In this document: positions 18,042-30,303 of the stretch, piece by piece | Layout: every line of letters starts with the position of its first letter | Position numbering within the stretch: the stretch's first letter is position 1 | Assembly (NCBI RefSeq): GCF_964340395.1 | Contig: NC_135567.1 | Location: 4,604,899 to 4,639,898 of the forward strand | Length of the DNA: 35,000 nucleotides | Origin: Glandiceps talaboti | Taxonomy: Eukaryota > Hemichordata > Enteropneusta > Spengelidae | Reading direction: 5' to 3' | Notes under the pieces: generated by a model | Seen by the model: only the letters and a program-made list of their open reading frames with translations | Told to the model about the DNA's origin: nothing | Databases searched by the model: none | Made by a program: the position numbers and the translations under genes

Positions 18042-21000
18042 ATGGCGCTGTTGATCGGCTGCCCACCTGTTGATTCTGTCTTTAGTTTTATTCAATGTTA
18101 GAGCCCATGTGTCACCGTTTCACTGTTATTTTATGACGGCTTGTTTTATAGTGATACTTGGAACCGAACGGTGAACTGTTGCAGCGTTGTATTCATCTAT
18201 TGAGATAGAACGTTAGCTAACTTTTTCATGTACATATATATTGTAGTTCTCGACCCATCATGGCTGCCAGGTCTTGGTCATGCATACGTCAGTCTAATCA
18301 GTCGTTGTAATGGGGTCAGTGGATGGCAAAACGTATGCGGTTTGCAAAACCTTCTTTTAAGTCTTCATTTTTTTATTTAAGTTTTCGATTCCAACTATTA
18401 TTAGTAATCGTTGTCCTGGGTCAAAAGATCTGAGGTGCGGAACAGGCTACTGCGGCAAATTCCTATCTCCATTGATACTACTTATGTTGAGTCGCTGCCT
18501 ATTCGTACCATAATAACACCTAGGAGTGCACACCTTGTTGAAAACAAACGTGACTCTGTTCTAGTAATAATTCCGAGAGTTTCTTCATGCTTCCAGAAAT
18601 TACAACTAAATGCTGGTCTGGGGAATGTACGTTCTATTAATGGTGAGATCAGTGCTGTAAAGTCGACATTGTTGACTGGACATTTGGACATCTTTAAAAT
18701 AGCCATTACAGAAACTTGGCTCAAAAGTCAAGATGACCCATTTATTGCCGAGTTTCTCTCTTCGATCAGCAGTTACACTATCTATCAGCAGCCTCACTCA
18801 AAGAGAAAAAGGGGGTGGAGTAGCAGTGTTAGCCCATTCCAACCTTCCCGTCATTGAGAAGCGATCATCTTCGTTTCAATCTTTCGAAGCATTCGACATC
18901 ATTTTTCAATCGTCGAGTCAATGTCTGCATTTAATTGTCGTCTACCATCCTCCAAAATCAACAAAGAATAAAGTTACCATCGGCGAGTTTATTTCCGAAT
19001 TCTCAACGCGCCTGGAAACAGCTGTACCATCGTCTGGCCACTTTCTATTCGCAGGTGACTTCAATTTTTATTTTGTGGATACCGACTTACGGGATACAAA
19101 GAAGTTTGTCGACCTTTTGTATTCTATGGGTTTACAGCAAAATGTATCCGCACCTACAATAGCAAGGGCTATACTCTTGACTTGCTGATAACTTGATCGA
19201 ATGATCAGTTCCTGCACTTTGTCAGGGTCGACGTATCTCTAATCTCCGATCACAGTATCGTTATTTAGGTTTGAAAATTCAGTGACCACCAAATGGCAAG
19301 TTCAACATGTGGTGAAGGTATTTCTGAACAATTGACAAGGCTGACTTGCATGACAAACTTGAGGTCAGCATCGCAGACTATAGCATTGCAGACTGTCCAC
19401 CTGTCATGAACGCCGAATGCTTTGTCAGAATTTTATCATGAAACTGTTAAGAAGGTATTAGATGCGATTGTCCCTATAACTGAAAAAGTCATCACCCAGA
19501 AAGTGCATGGCCAATGGTTTTGTGAGGAACTATTGTCATTGATCATGAGAAGAGAAGTGTGTAAGTTCGAAAATAAGTGGCGCACATCGCAACTCGAAAT
19601 CGATCGGCAAATCTTCTGTACTAAGCAGGTTGAATATTTCCGTCGTTGTGATGAAGTAAAGTCAGCTTTCTATCGGACTAGCATTAATGAAGGAGACAAC
19701 AGAAGATTATTTAATATTATTACTGAGTTATCAAGTACCAAGGCATCCAATTCAAACGCATTTCAAAATGACATCCTCGAATTCTTCTATCAAAGCTTCG
19801 TGTCGGACTTCTTGTTCAGTCAATAGTGATGATCAACTACCAAATCACATTTTCACTGAGTTTGAGTCTGTGTCAGTTAAAACGCTAGTAAAGCGGTTGT
19901 CTCCAAAATTATGACTGTGAACTTGATATCCTTCCAAAAAACCTTGTAAAGAACTGTATAGACTCTCTTGCGCCTTTTGTAGCTCATTTATACAATATTT
20001 CACTTTCGTCTGGCACCGTCCCTAGCCATTCAAAATCATCAATCATTTATGCTTTGTTGAAGAAGCCTGATATTGACCACAATGTAGTGAAAAAAAAATT
20101 ATAGGCCCGTATCCAATCTGTCTTTCTTGTTGAAAGTTCTTGAGAGAATTGTCGCGCAGCAGCTAAATGATCATCTCGCCAAGTTTCAGCTATACACCAA
20201 GTGTCAAAGCACATATCGAGTCAATCACAGTACTGAAACTGCGCTCCTCCGCATCCACAGTGATATTATGCTTGCATTAAGTGACAAAAAAGATGTAATT
20301 CTCTCTCTAATGACCTCGACTACATGATGTATGCTGACGACTCTGGAATTTATGTTATTTGCAATATGCCTGACGAAGTTGTAGCTGATGTAGAGGCATG
20401 CGTCGACGATATTCGTAGCTGGATGATGTCCAATATGTTGGTACTCAATGATGATAAAACTGAGGTTGTTCATTCCTCCTCACGCCTAAAATCAGATGTA
20501 TCAGAGCTAACTAGCCTTAAGATTGGTAGGATTGATATCACTTCATCCTCTTCAGTTCAGAATCTAGGCGTGATTCTAAATAGCGATGTCTCCATGTCTA
20601 ATTAAATTGGTCAGATATGTAGAAATGGTTATTTCGCGTTGCACATAATTGGAACGATTCGTCGACTTTTGGACAAAATAACTACAGAAAATATAATCGA
20701 CGCATTTGTAACGTCTCGCCTTGATTACTGTAATAGTCTCTTGTATGGAATAACTAAAATTCAAATTAACTGTTTACAGACTCTTCAAAATGCCGCTACG
20801 CGTCTTGTCAGATCAGCCGAGAAGCTGCGTTTAATTCAACTGTGTGGCAACTTTAACAAACATACCGACAAAGAGCCTTCTCAGTTTGCCCACCTTCTTT
20901 GTGGAATGCACTACCATTTGATATTTTTAGCGCTAAGACTGTTCACATGTCCAAAAGTGGATTGAAGACGCATCTTTTTAGACATTATTTAATTTGATGA
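18042..21000 (+). pseudogene. Degenerate CR1/L2-like non-LTR retrotransposon
   Basis: The 5' part (18042-18400) matches the 5' part of the minus-strand copy ending at 26447, beginning ATGGCGCTGTTGATC. An APE-type endonuclease follows in broken frames: GNVRSINGEISAV and ITETWLKS (18620-18730), GGGVAVLAHSN (near 18810), VVYHPPKS (18940) and FAGDFNF (19050). RT pieces include FQLYTKCQSTYRVNHSTETA (20180-20240), YADDSGIYV (catalytic YADD at 20330) and FVTSRLDYCNSLLYGITKIQ (20700-20770). The C-terminal sequence ends near 20990 before a TAA. Stops, frameshifts and a deletion between the STETALLRIHSD block and YADD show it is dead. The clade is not certain. Confidence 0.88.
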
Positions 21001-22237
21001 TTTCAAGTTGAGTTGCTAGGTTTCGCTGCAGGACAGTTGACTCTCTATTTTAATGTGATTTGTTTTAATCTACTGGGTGTCTTCTGAAATTTTTATCGAA
21101 AGAACTTTTAAACGACAAGGAATATTAAAGTCATTTGTTGCCTTTCTTCTCTGACATTTTATTGTACATTTGTGTTAAATTATGTGGAATATAAAGCATT
21201 CTTAAGTACTGAAGATCATGACTGTGTGAATGAGATGGTCTGGTTGATTTTGTTGTACATTTGAAGTATTGTTCTTTTGGTAATTCAACTTTTCCAGTTT
21301 GTGCTTTATATGCCATGGTTAGCCTGGGAAACTTTTACCTGTTTTCTAATAGTTCCCATTGAAGCTCCCTTAGCATTGCTGTACCACTGTCAGTTTTGGT
21401 GTAGCGTTGAAGAACAAAGCGGGCCTGTCTGTCTTTGAGTCATTTCAATGTCATGTTTGTCAGTAGTTGTATGCGGGTCACAGGTACAACAAGCATAATT
21501 TCTAGGATGGGACGGACAAATGTCAAATATGACAAGTACATTATTTTGATGTCTTGGTGCGGATTTTAAGTTCCAGCGTATAAATTCTAATGTTCTGTTG
21601 GCATATAGATACTATGCCGTTTATGTCATTTGATAGTTCAATTCCCGAATACGGATGACGTTTTACAGTTTCAAAGGGCATTCTCTTTGATATGATAGAC
21701 GTGTATACGGTTTGTGTTTGAGGATGCTGTGTATTAATTATGTAAAATTTAGATGAATTAAATTTATGTTCCACTTGTCAGTCCAAGAGACGAGAGAATG
21801 TAGATCTTTTTGCAGCTGAAAAGGGTCGTTCAGATAGTTGATTTGCCTGTATAAACGGCAGTCATCTGCAGATTGTCGAAGATTTGTATCTTTGGAAATA
21901 TTCGCAGATGTCATTTTGACAGAAAATGAAGAGAATAGGTCCTAATACGGTACCGTGTGAAACACCCGGGTCAACTACAATTAGTGTTGAAAGTTCTCCA
22001 TCAACATCAACACGTTATTGTCTGTTGTTATCGCATGGTTAGAAAGGATTCCATCCACTTTATACTTTTACCACGAATTCCGTAATAATGCAATTTGTGT
22101 TGGTGTTGGTGTGGAATGAATCGAATGCTACCGGGTGGATGTCATTTTAGTCGGTATGTGGTCACTCATAATTTGTAGTAGACCTGTTTTTAAAAAGATC
22201 CATATCTCATTCGATGTAAGGTTCGGGTTTTGTTCCT

Positions 22238-22238
22238 T

Positions 22239-22273
<35 letters not shown>
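22238..22273. repeat. (TTTA)n microsatellite
   Basis: Nine near-perfect TTTA units within the degenerate retrotransposon on the minus strand. Confidence 0.95.
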
Positions 22274-22630
22274 CTTTCTTAATAAAATCTATCTTGTTAA
22301 CTTCATCCCTCATTTTGTAGAGGTCGGCTTTATGGAATCCGTAAATTTTCCTTGGTTTTCTGCAGTTGGATGTTGCTTTAAGATCGATGAGTGCAGTTGG
22401 AATATCGTAGTCAATTATGCCTGGTATTACTAGGCATCTATTTACAAGTTCAGGTTTTGATGTGAACAGTAAGTCTAAGATGTTAACGCCTCAAGTTGGT
22501 TTATTTACCGTTTGTTTTAGTGAAAGGTTTGCTGCTATTTGAAGTAGCTTGTTACACAGACCAGTTGTGTGACTTCCTTGATGAATTGACTGTGTTTCCC
22601 ATATGATGTCACCAAGGTTAAAGTCACCAC

Positions 22631-22688
22631 CTAGTAGGACATTACAAGATTGTTTTGCCATCTAGTAGGACATTACAAGATTGTTTTG
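22631..22688. repeat. 31-bp tandem duplication
   Basis: CTAGTAGGACATTACAAGAT plus TGTTTTG occurs at 22631-22657 and again at 22662-22688. It falls in the endonuclease region of the degenerate element and adds about ten codons, so it is a local duplication after insertion. Confidence 0.9.
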
Positions 22689-23062
22689 TACCAGTTAGGT
22701 TTGACATAGCGGTTTCCAGTTGGTCCACTTTATCGATCTTGGTGTCTGGTCGTTTATAAAAGCAACCAACAAGGAAAGGTTTTGAACCAGTTATTTTAAT
22801 TTCAACCTGCTATCAGTTTTATTGATTTCCAGTTACAATCATGAATTTTTATGTGGCGATAAAGATGCCACCTCCATGTATTGTCCTGTCTCTCCTGATG
22901 ACATTGTAATCAGGGTAAAATATTTAACTTGTTTGTATAGAACTGCCAATTTTAGATTCCGTCCCCCATATGATGATATCAGTCTCTATTGATTCTGCCA
23001 TAGCTGCAAAATCTGCAGTTTACATTTGATGCTGTTACAGTTGACCACGGCTAAAAATCAAC

Positions 23063-23165
23063 AGAGACACACTTCAAAAACCCTCTGGCCATAAGATTTA
23101 TTAAAATTGTTAGAGTAAGAGTAGCTTTTCAGCAGAACAAAGATTTGGTGTTGAAACACAAAATT
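23063..23165 (-). repeat. Extra fragment of CR1/L2 3' end
   Basis: On the minus strand this resembles 23424-23525: both contain GTTTCAACACC, AATCTTTGTT, GCTGAAAAGCTACTC and AATTTTAATAAATCTTA-like text. It duplicates a piece of the C-terminal region of the larger minus-strand element, about 360 bp away. It may be a second truncated copy. Confidence 0.7.
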
Positions 23166-23879
23166 TATACTATTGTACAGATTAAAATGGCAAAGGTTAA
23201 TAAACGAGGAAAGAAATAACAACACGCATACAGGGAAAAAAATCAACAATACATATGAAAATATACCTAGTAAAATCATTCATATAGTCTAGAAAACAAC
23301 CAGTTAAGATCAACCACTTCCTATATTACTTGAAATGTTGTCTGAAAATATGTCTTTAAAACTAAGTTTTAAAATGTCAATGGTCTTTCTTATTTCAAAT
23401 GGAAGCCAATTCAACAGAGAGGGTGCGCGCACTTGAAAAGCCATCTGACCCTAAGATGTATTAAAATTGCCATGTGGTAGGACTATGAGTAGCTTTTCAG
23501 CAAAACAAAGATTCGGTGTTGAAACATAAATACTAATTAAATCTGACAGGTATAATGGTGCCACATGGTTGATTATTTTGATAGTGATCAGTAGGATTTT
23601 GAAAGTAATCCTGACCACAACTGGAAGCCAATGTGAGTCAATGAGTACAGGAGTAATATGGTTAACACTACGTGTACATTGTATTGACGAGACAGGATGC
23701 AGCATTCTAAAGTGATTGCACACAATATACCTGGTATTTTGAAATTCCATACAATAGGCCATTGCTGTAATCGAGCCAGGAAGTCACAAATATATGTATT
23801 AATTTCTCTATACAGGCTTTGTCTAACAGTTTGCAATTTTTTCCATTCTTGTATAATGAAAAGTAAACATTCTTGCAAA

Positions 23880-24470
23880 TATACGCTACGATACGATATA
23901 TTTTATTACCCGACCAAAAAGAGAAGAGAAAAATGACATCACAAATGTAAATACAAAGAAGCAAACAATCAGATTGGATAACAGGAATCACAAAATAGCA
24001 ATGCTAATCGTGTCTGACCCCTGGAAACAGTAAATAATGGTACAAGTTTAGGATGTAAATAAAAATAGAAAAAGTAGCTCTACCCTTGTTTCCCCCCCCC
24101 CCCCCATCTATCTCTGAGCGGCAAAATACAAGGAAGGCATATATTACATTAAACTTTACACTGTTATATGGTATACTCTTTCAATAAATATTTATGTAAT
24201 GATGCTATGAACCGCTATCTTCACAGTTCATTTCTGGTACCGTATTGTATTGAATTCCATGTAATTGCACCTGTGCATGTCATTGATTGTTTACCATAAT
24301 ATGTTTCAACAGAAGGTACACATAAATTATCCTGGTATTTTTGTATTGCAGTCATAGTTTAATTAACACATTGCAGTATTCATCAATAGAGTGTGGTACA
24401 TTTTTGTGCAGCAAATCACAAACAAAGGTACTGACCAAACACCTATGCATCTTATATACATCGAGAATCT
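23880..24470. other. Unrecognised stretch within the minus-strand retrotransposon
   Basis: It lies between the RT block at 24473 and the C-terminal block at 23880, where the YADD motif and RT thumb should be. I could not find them in any minus-strand frame. It holds a poly-C run at 24092-24105. It could be a later insertion or highly decayed RT sequence. Confidence 0.4.
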
Positions 24471-25649
24471 AGCTAATTATGACATCCTCTAATGGAGCTG
24501 TATACAATGTGAATAGCATTGGACCTACAACTGATCCTTTTGGGACACAGTATTTTAAATGTGACATACAAGATGTTGCAGACATCATGTTGATGGCGAT
24601 TGGGAATGTATGATTTAAATCGAGCTAGAGCTGTTCCGATGACAAAACGAAATTCCAGTCTATGTAACAACATTTCATGGTCGATTCTATCAAATGCTGC
24701 TGATATATCCAACATGATAAGACCGACAGCCTTCTTATTATTTCAATCGGCAGCTCATTGTTGCATTCGTCGAACTGGGCACCCAGCTAGTTCCGAAGCA
24801 TCGAGACCTTGGTTTCGAAGTACTTGACAGGGATGCCACATGGAAGATTATTGGTTGTAATGCCTTGGTACAAGACAGCTCAGAAACGATGTTAAATAAC
24901 TTTTTGTTGTCTGCTTCCTCAATTCGAGTCCGATGATAAGTTGACTTCGCTTTATCGTACAGACGGAAGTATTCAAGTCTTTTGGTTAGAAAAAAAATAG
25001 CGATAGATTTCAAATTACGAAATATGCCATTTAGGTTCAAACTTACGCATATCTTTCCGCAACACTATGAGTTCGTCGCAAAACCACAAAACCAACACTT
25101 TAGAGTGCAGAATGCCAGTGATATTTACCGTATCACGTGAATCAGTCTTCAACATAAAAATCGAAGTAATTGCAAATAGAACATTTTGGTAGATGATAGA
25201 TTACAATAACAAGCAGAGACTGACTTGATGATCGGAAAGTTATATCTAGTGACTCAAATAAATGGGAGGTTTTCAATGGCGCGGAGATTCGAACGGGTTA
25301 GTATAGCTCTTTAACCATCCATTCAAATAGAACAACAATACTTATGGACAGTGTAGTCACTGATCTACAGAATGAAATCAATGATCGCAGGATCGGCGTC
25401 ACTCTTTAGCCATGTTTCTGTAATGTTGAAAATATTCAGATTTTCGACAAACAGTTTTGACGCGAGAGCAGCAATCTTCCCATTGACAGAACAGGCATTT
25501 AACATGGTAGCATTCAAATGTAATTTCTGGAAACAAGTTGAGATCCTTGTGATTTTCAGTAAATACAGTCACGTTTTCTTTCTTTTAAGGGTGTAATCAC
25601 AGTTTACATAGCATTGACTCACTATAAATTACTTCATTACTCATGTGGA

Positions 25650-26001
25650 GTCATGATGGGTGAATGGTTAGCGTGACCGAATCTACAGGTTGCAGGTTCG
25701 AGCCCCGTCGCTGCCTGGTGTTTGTTTCTGAGTGGCTAAAGTCCTTGGGCAAGATTTGAACCACGACTGTGCCTCAGTCAACCCAGCTGTATAACTGGGG
25801 ACCTGGTAGGATGTACGTTGCAATGTGAAGGCTTTAATCCTATGTGCTTAAATGGCTGCAATGGATTGTATGCTCCCCGTAGAGTTGAGCAATAATAAAA
25901 AGGGCCGTTGTGCCGTTCTGATCCGAGCCAGGGGAAATATTTGTAAAGGGCTTTGAGCACGGAGTGGGAAAGCGCTATATAAGTAACCAACATTATTATT
26001 A
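25650..26001 (+). mobile_element. tRNA-derived SINE, about 350 bp
   Basis: A tRNA-like head has an A-box-like GGTGAATGGTTAGCGTGACC and a perfect B box GGTTCGAGCCC at 25695-25705. A central body with GACTGTGCCTCAGTCAACCC and CAGCTGTATAACTGGGGACC follows. The tail, GGGAAAGCGCTATATAAG and ATTATTATTA, is of the kind borrowed from CR1/L2 LINEs. Pol III boxes near the 5' end plus a LINE-like tail define the class. It lies inside the minus-strand CR1/L2-like element, whose homology resumes on both sides. No clear target duplication was found. Confidence 0.8.
25695..25705 (+). promoter_or_regulatory. Pol III B box of the SINE
   Basis: GGTTCGAGCCC fits the B-box consensus GGTTCGANNCC. It lies about 45 bp into the SINE, as in tRNA genes. 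Confidence 0.8.
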
Positions 26002-27157
26002 ACAATTTAAATTTGCTGCAGTGTCCAACCCATATATGAAGCTGAATGACTTCGAAGTTCGCTGACTGCTAATAATTGTTTGAATCGAAAATATTGGATT
26101 GTGATGTCTGTTTCCAGCTTTTATGTCCAACCACGCGGTTTTAAAGAAAGACTAAGGGACTGTCTTGGATAGCATATCATTCATTCTGTTAGCCACACCC
26201 CCAAGACATTGAAGTTGGCTGAATGACAAAGACCGGGAGGATGTATTGATTCTGGTGCTACAACACATATACTCAGAAGGGCTCTGCGAAATTACTAATT
26301 CAGCAGAGGAATACAACCCTGCTACAGTTCACAGGCCGGTTCTAGGTATCGCAATAAAACAATCAGTAGAAATGCACATGTGCAGTTTAAAGTCTTTTTA
26401 AAACTGGGAGCACGCTCAACAGGTTGGCAGTCGATCAACAGCGCCATCTATGGCATCTTGCTTTGTTGTTCCATGCCGGCCAATTCATAAGACAACGTTA
26501 ATTCTTATGATATGAGACGTTACATTTATTCATATTTCTGTTTGGATATTAGGGGTAAATATTGCGAAGTACTTTAGCTGACCTCATTTGTTTGATTTTT
26601 ATTTATTTCTTTTAATAAACTTAGGATTATTTGGTTTCCATGGACTTAGTGAGAATTTCAACCGCTTTGAAGTTTCGTCATTCAATTTATGGTAGTATTT
26701 TCAGTAAAATGAAACATTTGAATTTGATATTTCATAGCCTTCTTGACATAGCTAATCATTTGTCTCGCATCTATATAAAATCATGTTATACCAGGCAAAC
26801 CGTTAAATTTAAATTTTAGTCAGTACTTAAAATGTCTGATTGCAGGACAAATCAGAGGTCAATAACAATGTCGATATTTTTCTGATTCAATTCTTACAAT
26901 AGTATTATTATTAACAGAGCAGACAGATAAATTAAAGAAACTAAACACCACTTTTAACACTAATATGGTTTAAAGTATCATTTCAGTCTATCACATGTTT
27001 GTGTAAATTTATAACAATGATGATGACAGAAGTAAATAAAAGAATGATGTGAAAGATATTGGCAGTTTAGTTTGCTGACAAGAATTGTGAAGAGAATGGG
27101 AATCACATCATATCTTCATGTCATAGTGAACCTTCAATATAAGTAAACTAAAGCTTG

Positions 27158-27272
27158 CCAGATTTAAACTGAATGCCTTCCGTAAGAAATTTCATGATTT
27201 ATGCAAGAAATTTAGCTCTATATGTGATTCGTCAAATCCCAATGAAAGTTAATAGTTGTCAAAAATGTTTTT
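27158..27272 (+). repeat. Dispersed repeat A, copy 1
   Basis: Shares CCAGATTTAAACTGAATGCC, TTATGCAAGAAATTTAGCTC and GTTGTCAAAAATG with 30304-30404, with small indels between. Family unknown. Confidence 0.8.
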
Positions 27273-27521
27273 AAAAATTACTTAAGTCTAATTACTCAAA
27301 TTGGTCATTAATATTCAAGGGGTGAACAAATGTGATGGTCATGAAAAATGATAATTGTTATTTAATTCATGTTGTCCTTCCAGGTTTCAATTAAGCTGAT
27401 GTGATAGACTCTATCACAAAATGAGACACACAAATGCTTCTATTAAATATATAAAATGCTAACACATGGTCTGGCTAAACTTACATGTTTTATATATACA
27501 TGCAGACATCCATTTCATTCC

Positions 27522-27671
27522 ACCCATCCATCCATCCATCCATACATACATACATACATACATAATATTGCATGCATGCAAGCATCATATGCCCTTGAAT
27601 GAATGAATGAATGAATGAATGAATGAATGAATGAATGAATGAATGAATGAATATATAAATAAATACATATG

Positions 27672-27718
<47 letters not shown>

Positions 27719-27720
27719 AT
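27522..27720. repeat. Cluster of four tetranucleotide arrays
   Basis: Consecutive arrays: CATC (27522-27541), ATAC (27541-27564), TGAA (27596-27650) and AAAT (27672-27720), separated by short non-repeat stretches. Leu/Phe/Ile- and His/Ser/Phe/Ile-rich open frames across them are artefacts. Confidence 0.95.
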
Positions 27721-28219
27721 ACAATGGAATTTTATGAGCACCCAAGTCTGCGATATTTATTTGACAAAGGTAACTACAATGTATCTTGCATCTCTAAAAA
27801 ATTAAATATGTACAACTCTTGAATCCAAACATCCTATCGCCTGATATTAATACAAATAAAAGAAAGGTTAAAATCCATTCCTTACTATGTTGATACTTGC
27901 CATTGGTGAACCTTATATAACATCATTTTATGAGCCCTACTCTAAATGTAATATAAAGGTAAAGGTTGTAAAGGTTAATGTCACTCCAGGAAATATATAT
28001 ATTGTTATCAACTAGTTACTGGCAAGTTACTTTATGATTTCATGTCATATAAATATATCTATTCAACTAATACTCATGTGTGTCTGCTAAGTCTAATAAT
28101 GCTACATGCAGATCAATTCATGAATATTCATTGTTAAAGTAATACATATGTATGTAATCCAAGTCCCATAATGCAACACCGTGGACCACTATAGTTTGTT
28201 TTGTAGCTTCTTGGTAATC

Positions 28220-28315
28220 TACAAAATCTATGTGATGTGAAATTATGTGTTGACTCTCCAGACCCCAAAGTTTATGAAAGCCCTTTTATATCCTGGAGTG
28301 GTGTCCCTTTCATTC
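28220..28315 (+). repeat. Dispersed repeat B, copy 1
   Basis: Resembles 29955-30055: both have TGTGATGTGAAAT, TGACTCTCCAGA, TTTATGAAA or TTCATGAAA, and CCTGGAGT or CCTAGAGT. Identity is moderate. Family unknown. Confidence 0.65.
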
Positions 28316-28942
28316 AGTTTAGTTTTCACTAATACAAATCTATTGCTTGTGTATTGTCATGTTGTCACTTTATGCTTAACCTGAGTACAAATGTATGCCA
28401 AAGACAATCTCAACTGAAATCTATAAATGACCTAGAGTTTATATATAATAACTTTCAGTGTGTCTCAATACTGTATTGTAAATTTGCATCCAGTAAGACA
28501 ATGGGTCTATAAACAGCACTATAACAATATTTAAAAAATCATAAAACTACAGAAATTAGATAACTTTAACAATTTAAATAACATAAAAAGAACAATAAAG
28601 AAAGTGGTGTCGAAGCACAACTTTGTTATTTTTACCAACAGCCTCAGGCTTTGTTGACCAAGTTGTTTTCATACATCCTCACACACTTTACTGAGCCTCT
28701 AGCAAGACTGAACCTGTAGTTCATTCCTACTAACAAATCTATAAAGGTGAATTCTAACATAACTAGATATGCACATATCAAGTACTGTATTAAAACTGTC
28801 ACTTAACAAGTCTTTTATATCCAGCTCAACAAACATACACTAGAAATAGTGTTGTGTATTATTTCATGATTTCTCAACCTGAAATTGATATCACATCATT
28901 CTGTAATAAATTATCAATTACTGAAGAACAAGTCATCCATAA

Positions 28943-29006
28943 TGTATGTATGTATGTATGTATGTATGTATGTATGTATGTATGTATGTATGTATGTATG
29001 TATGTA

Positions 29007-29037
<31 letters not shown>

Positions 29038-29059
29038 ATGTATGTATGTATGTATGTAT
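28943..29059. repeat. (TATG)n(TCTG)n(TATG)n compound microsatellite
   Basis: TATG repeats to 29008, TCTG repeats to about 29036, then TATG again. The Met-Tyr-Val-Cys and Ile-His-Thr-Tyr open frames crossing it on both strands are repeat artefacts. Confidence 0.97.
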
Positions 29060-29954
29060 TGTGTACCTGTATTCCAATGTACATTTTATGCCAACAATTG
29101 CACAATGCGTAGGACTGCACTGTGCTTGTCAACTGTGCTAGCTTGTACTATATGATGGTGCCATCGAATCTATATGTGTATGTGTATCATTTCATGCATG
29201 CAAGACTCTGTGTAATATGATGCTTGTAATGAGTAGTGACTCATATGTAAATTTAATTCTGAAAAGTTGCCACAGGGTTTCTCACCAATTCTTTGCACTA
29301 CACAGTCAATGGTATTAGTCAGTTCTCATACAGATTAATGGTGGTTACAAACTATTTTAATGTATTTAAAAGTAAAATATTCTGGGAAGATTTTGAACTT
29401 AAGTTTTAAGAATTGCTTTTTATCCAACATTGAACTATGGATCTCTGCCCATAATGAAGACTAAGTTCAATGTCATGATCAGAGACATGCAACTAGGAAA
29501 TTGGTTTTTGGTAAAGTCCTTACTAATTTTTCACATACCAGAAATGTAGTTATAAGCAAATAATATGATTAGCAGAAGGAATTTCATCATTATTTAGATA
29601 CTACATATACCAAGGCAAGTGCTACTCAAGTCGGTGTAAATACCAATAAATTTGAAATGTCAACAAACTTTGAAAAAAAAAATTATTGATATGATTCCTG
29701 CATAAAAAATGTTGTGAATTAACAAACTGTAAGGGCTGCATCATGAATATACTGTGACTGTGATAAAGTATAAAAGGAGATGACGCACCATATATAGTGA
29801 TGTGTACATGTTTATGCATACTATACTTTGTCTTTCTGTTAATACTAGATGTTTCCATACAAATGACTTAATTAATTAGAAGTATACTTGCAACACATAT
29901 AATTGATAGTAGTAATTAAAAGACAATCAAAATGGTGTCACATGGCCATAAAGC

Positions 29955-30055
29955 GAAATGAATGTGATGTGAAATCATGAATGACTCTCCAGAACCAAAC
30001 ATTCATGAAAATACATTTATTTCCTAGAGTAGGGGTTCCTCTTAAAGGGTGTGTG
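29955..30055 (+). repeat. Dispersed repeat B, copy 2
   Basis: Partner of 28220-28315, diverged. It lies about 250 bp upstream of repeat A copy 2, whereas copy 1 of A lies before copy 1 of B, so the order is not conserved. Confidence 0.65.
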
Positions 30056-30303
30056 TTGGTTACCAGAATGACTCGCAACAGTGACAAATGTTCAGAGACT
30101 TGAGAAAGTCTATAAAGGTAGTCTCTAAGGACTTCATTGATAGACAAGCTCCAGTCTGTGTACAGTTTTCTCTCTTTATGTCAAATAACATATTTCAACG
30201 TAATTGTTTTCTTTTGTGTGAAATAGCGACCTGAGTGGTGAGTGATTGTGAACAGTCACACAAACAGTTAGATCTGAACTAGTATGTAGGGAAAATATTT
30301 TTA

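Larger units (their letters stand above)
21131..23045 (-). pseudogene. Degenerate CR1/Jockey-like non-LTR retrotransposon, second family
   Basis: On the minus strand, from about 23045 downward, conceptual translation gives ESIETDIIIWGTESKIGSSI, YNVIRRDRTIHGGG, VGCFYKRPDTK and GGDFNLGDIIWE (endonuclease). VNKPTxGVNILDLLFTSKPE follows. Then come RT remnants GTVLGPILFIF, NDICEYFQR, a YLGVEL-like block, YLTFVRPILE and RFVLQRYTKTDS, and the C-terminal TMAYKAQTGKVELPKEQYF (about 21310). Several stops and frameshifts interrupt it. The protein text differs clearly from the elements at 18042 and 26447, so this is another family. Confidence 0.85.
23290..26447 (-). pseudogene. Degenerate CR1/L2-like retrotransposon, same family as 18042-21000, split by a SINE
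   Basis: The 5' region (26447 down to about 26010) shares ATGGCGCTGTTGATC, GAACCG, GTGAACTGTxGCAG and GTTGTATTC with the plus-strand copy. A SINE occupies about 25650-26001. Then come endonuclease remnants (NACSVNGKIAAL-like text, ITETWLKS-like, 25550-25370) and a pre-RT block (TKRLEYFRLYDKAKSTYHRT, 24990-24920; DNKKLFNIVSELS). RT block LDISAAFDRIDHEMLLHRLE is at 24715-24655. The C-terminal part has KLIHIFVTSWLDYSNGLLYG, HPVSSIQCTRS, HITPVLIDSHWLPV and INHVAPLYLSDLI (23830-23530). The YADD region appears deleted. It is non-functional. Confidence 0.88.

Noticed and set aside
25650-25720. Possible functional tRNA gene
   Set aside because: The A box is degenerate, no cloverleaf closes properly, and a SINE body and LINE-like tail follow.
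27490-27745. Hydrophobic Leu-Phe-Ile-Tyr open frames that look like membrane proteins
   Set aside because: Artefacts of AAAT and TGAA tetranucleotide arrays.
28854-29155. Overlapping open frames on both strands rich in Met-Tyr-Val-Cys or Ile-His-Thr-Tyr
   Set aside because: Artefacts of the TATG/TCTG microsatellite.
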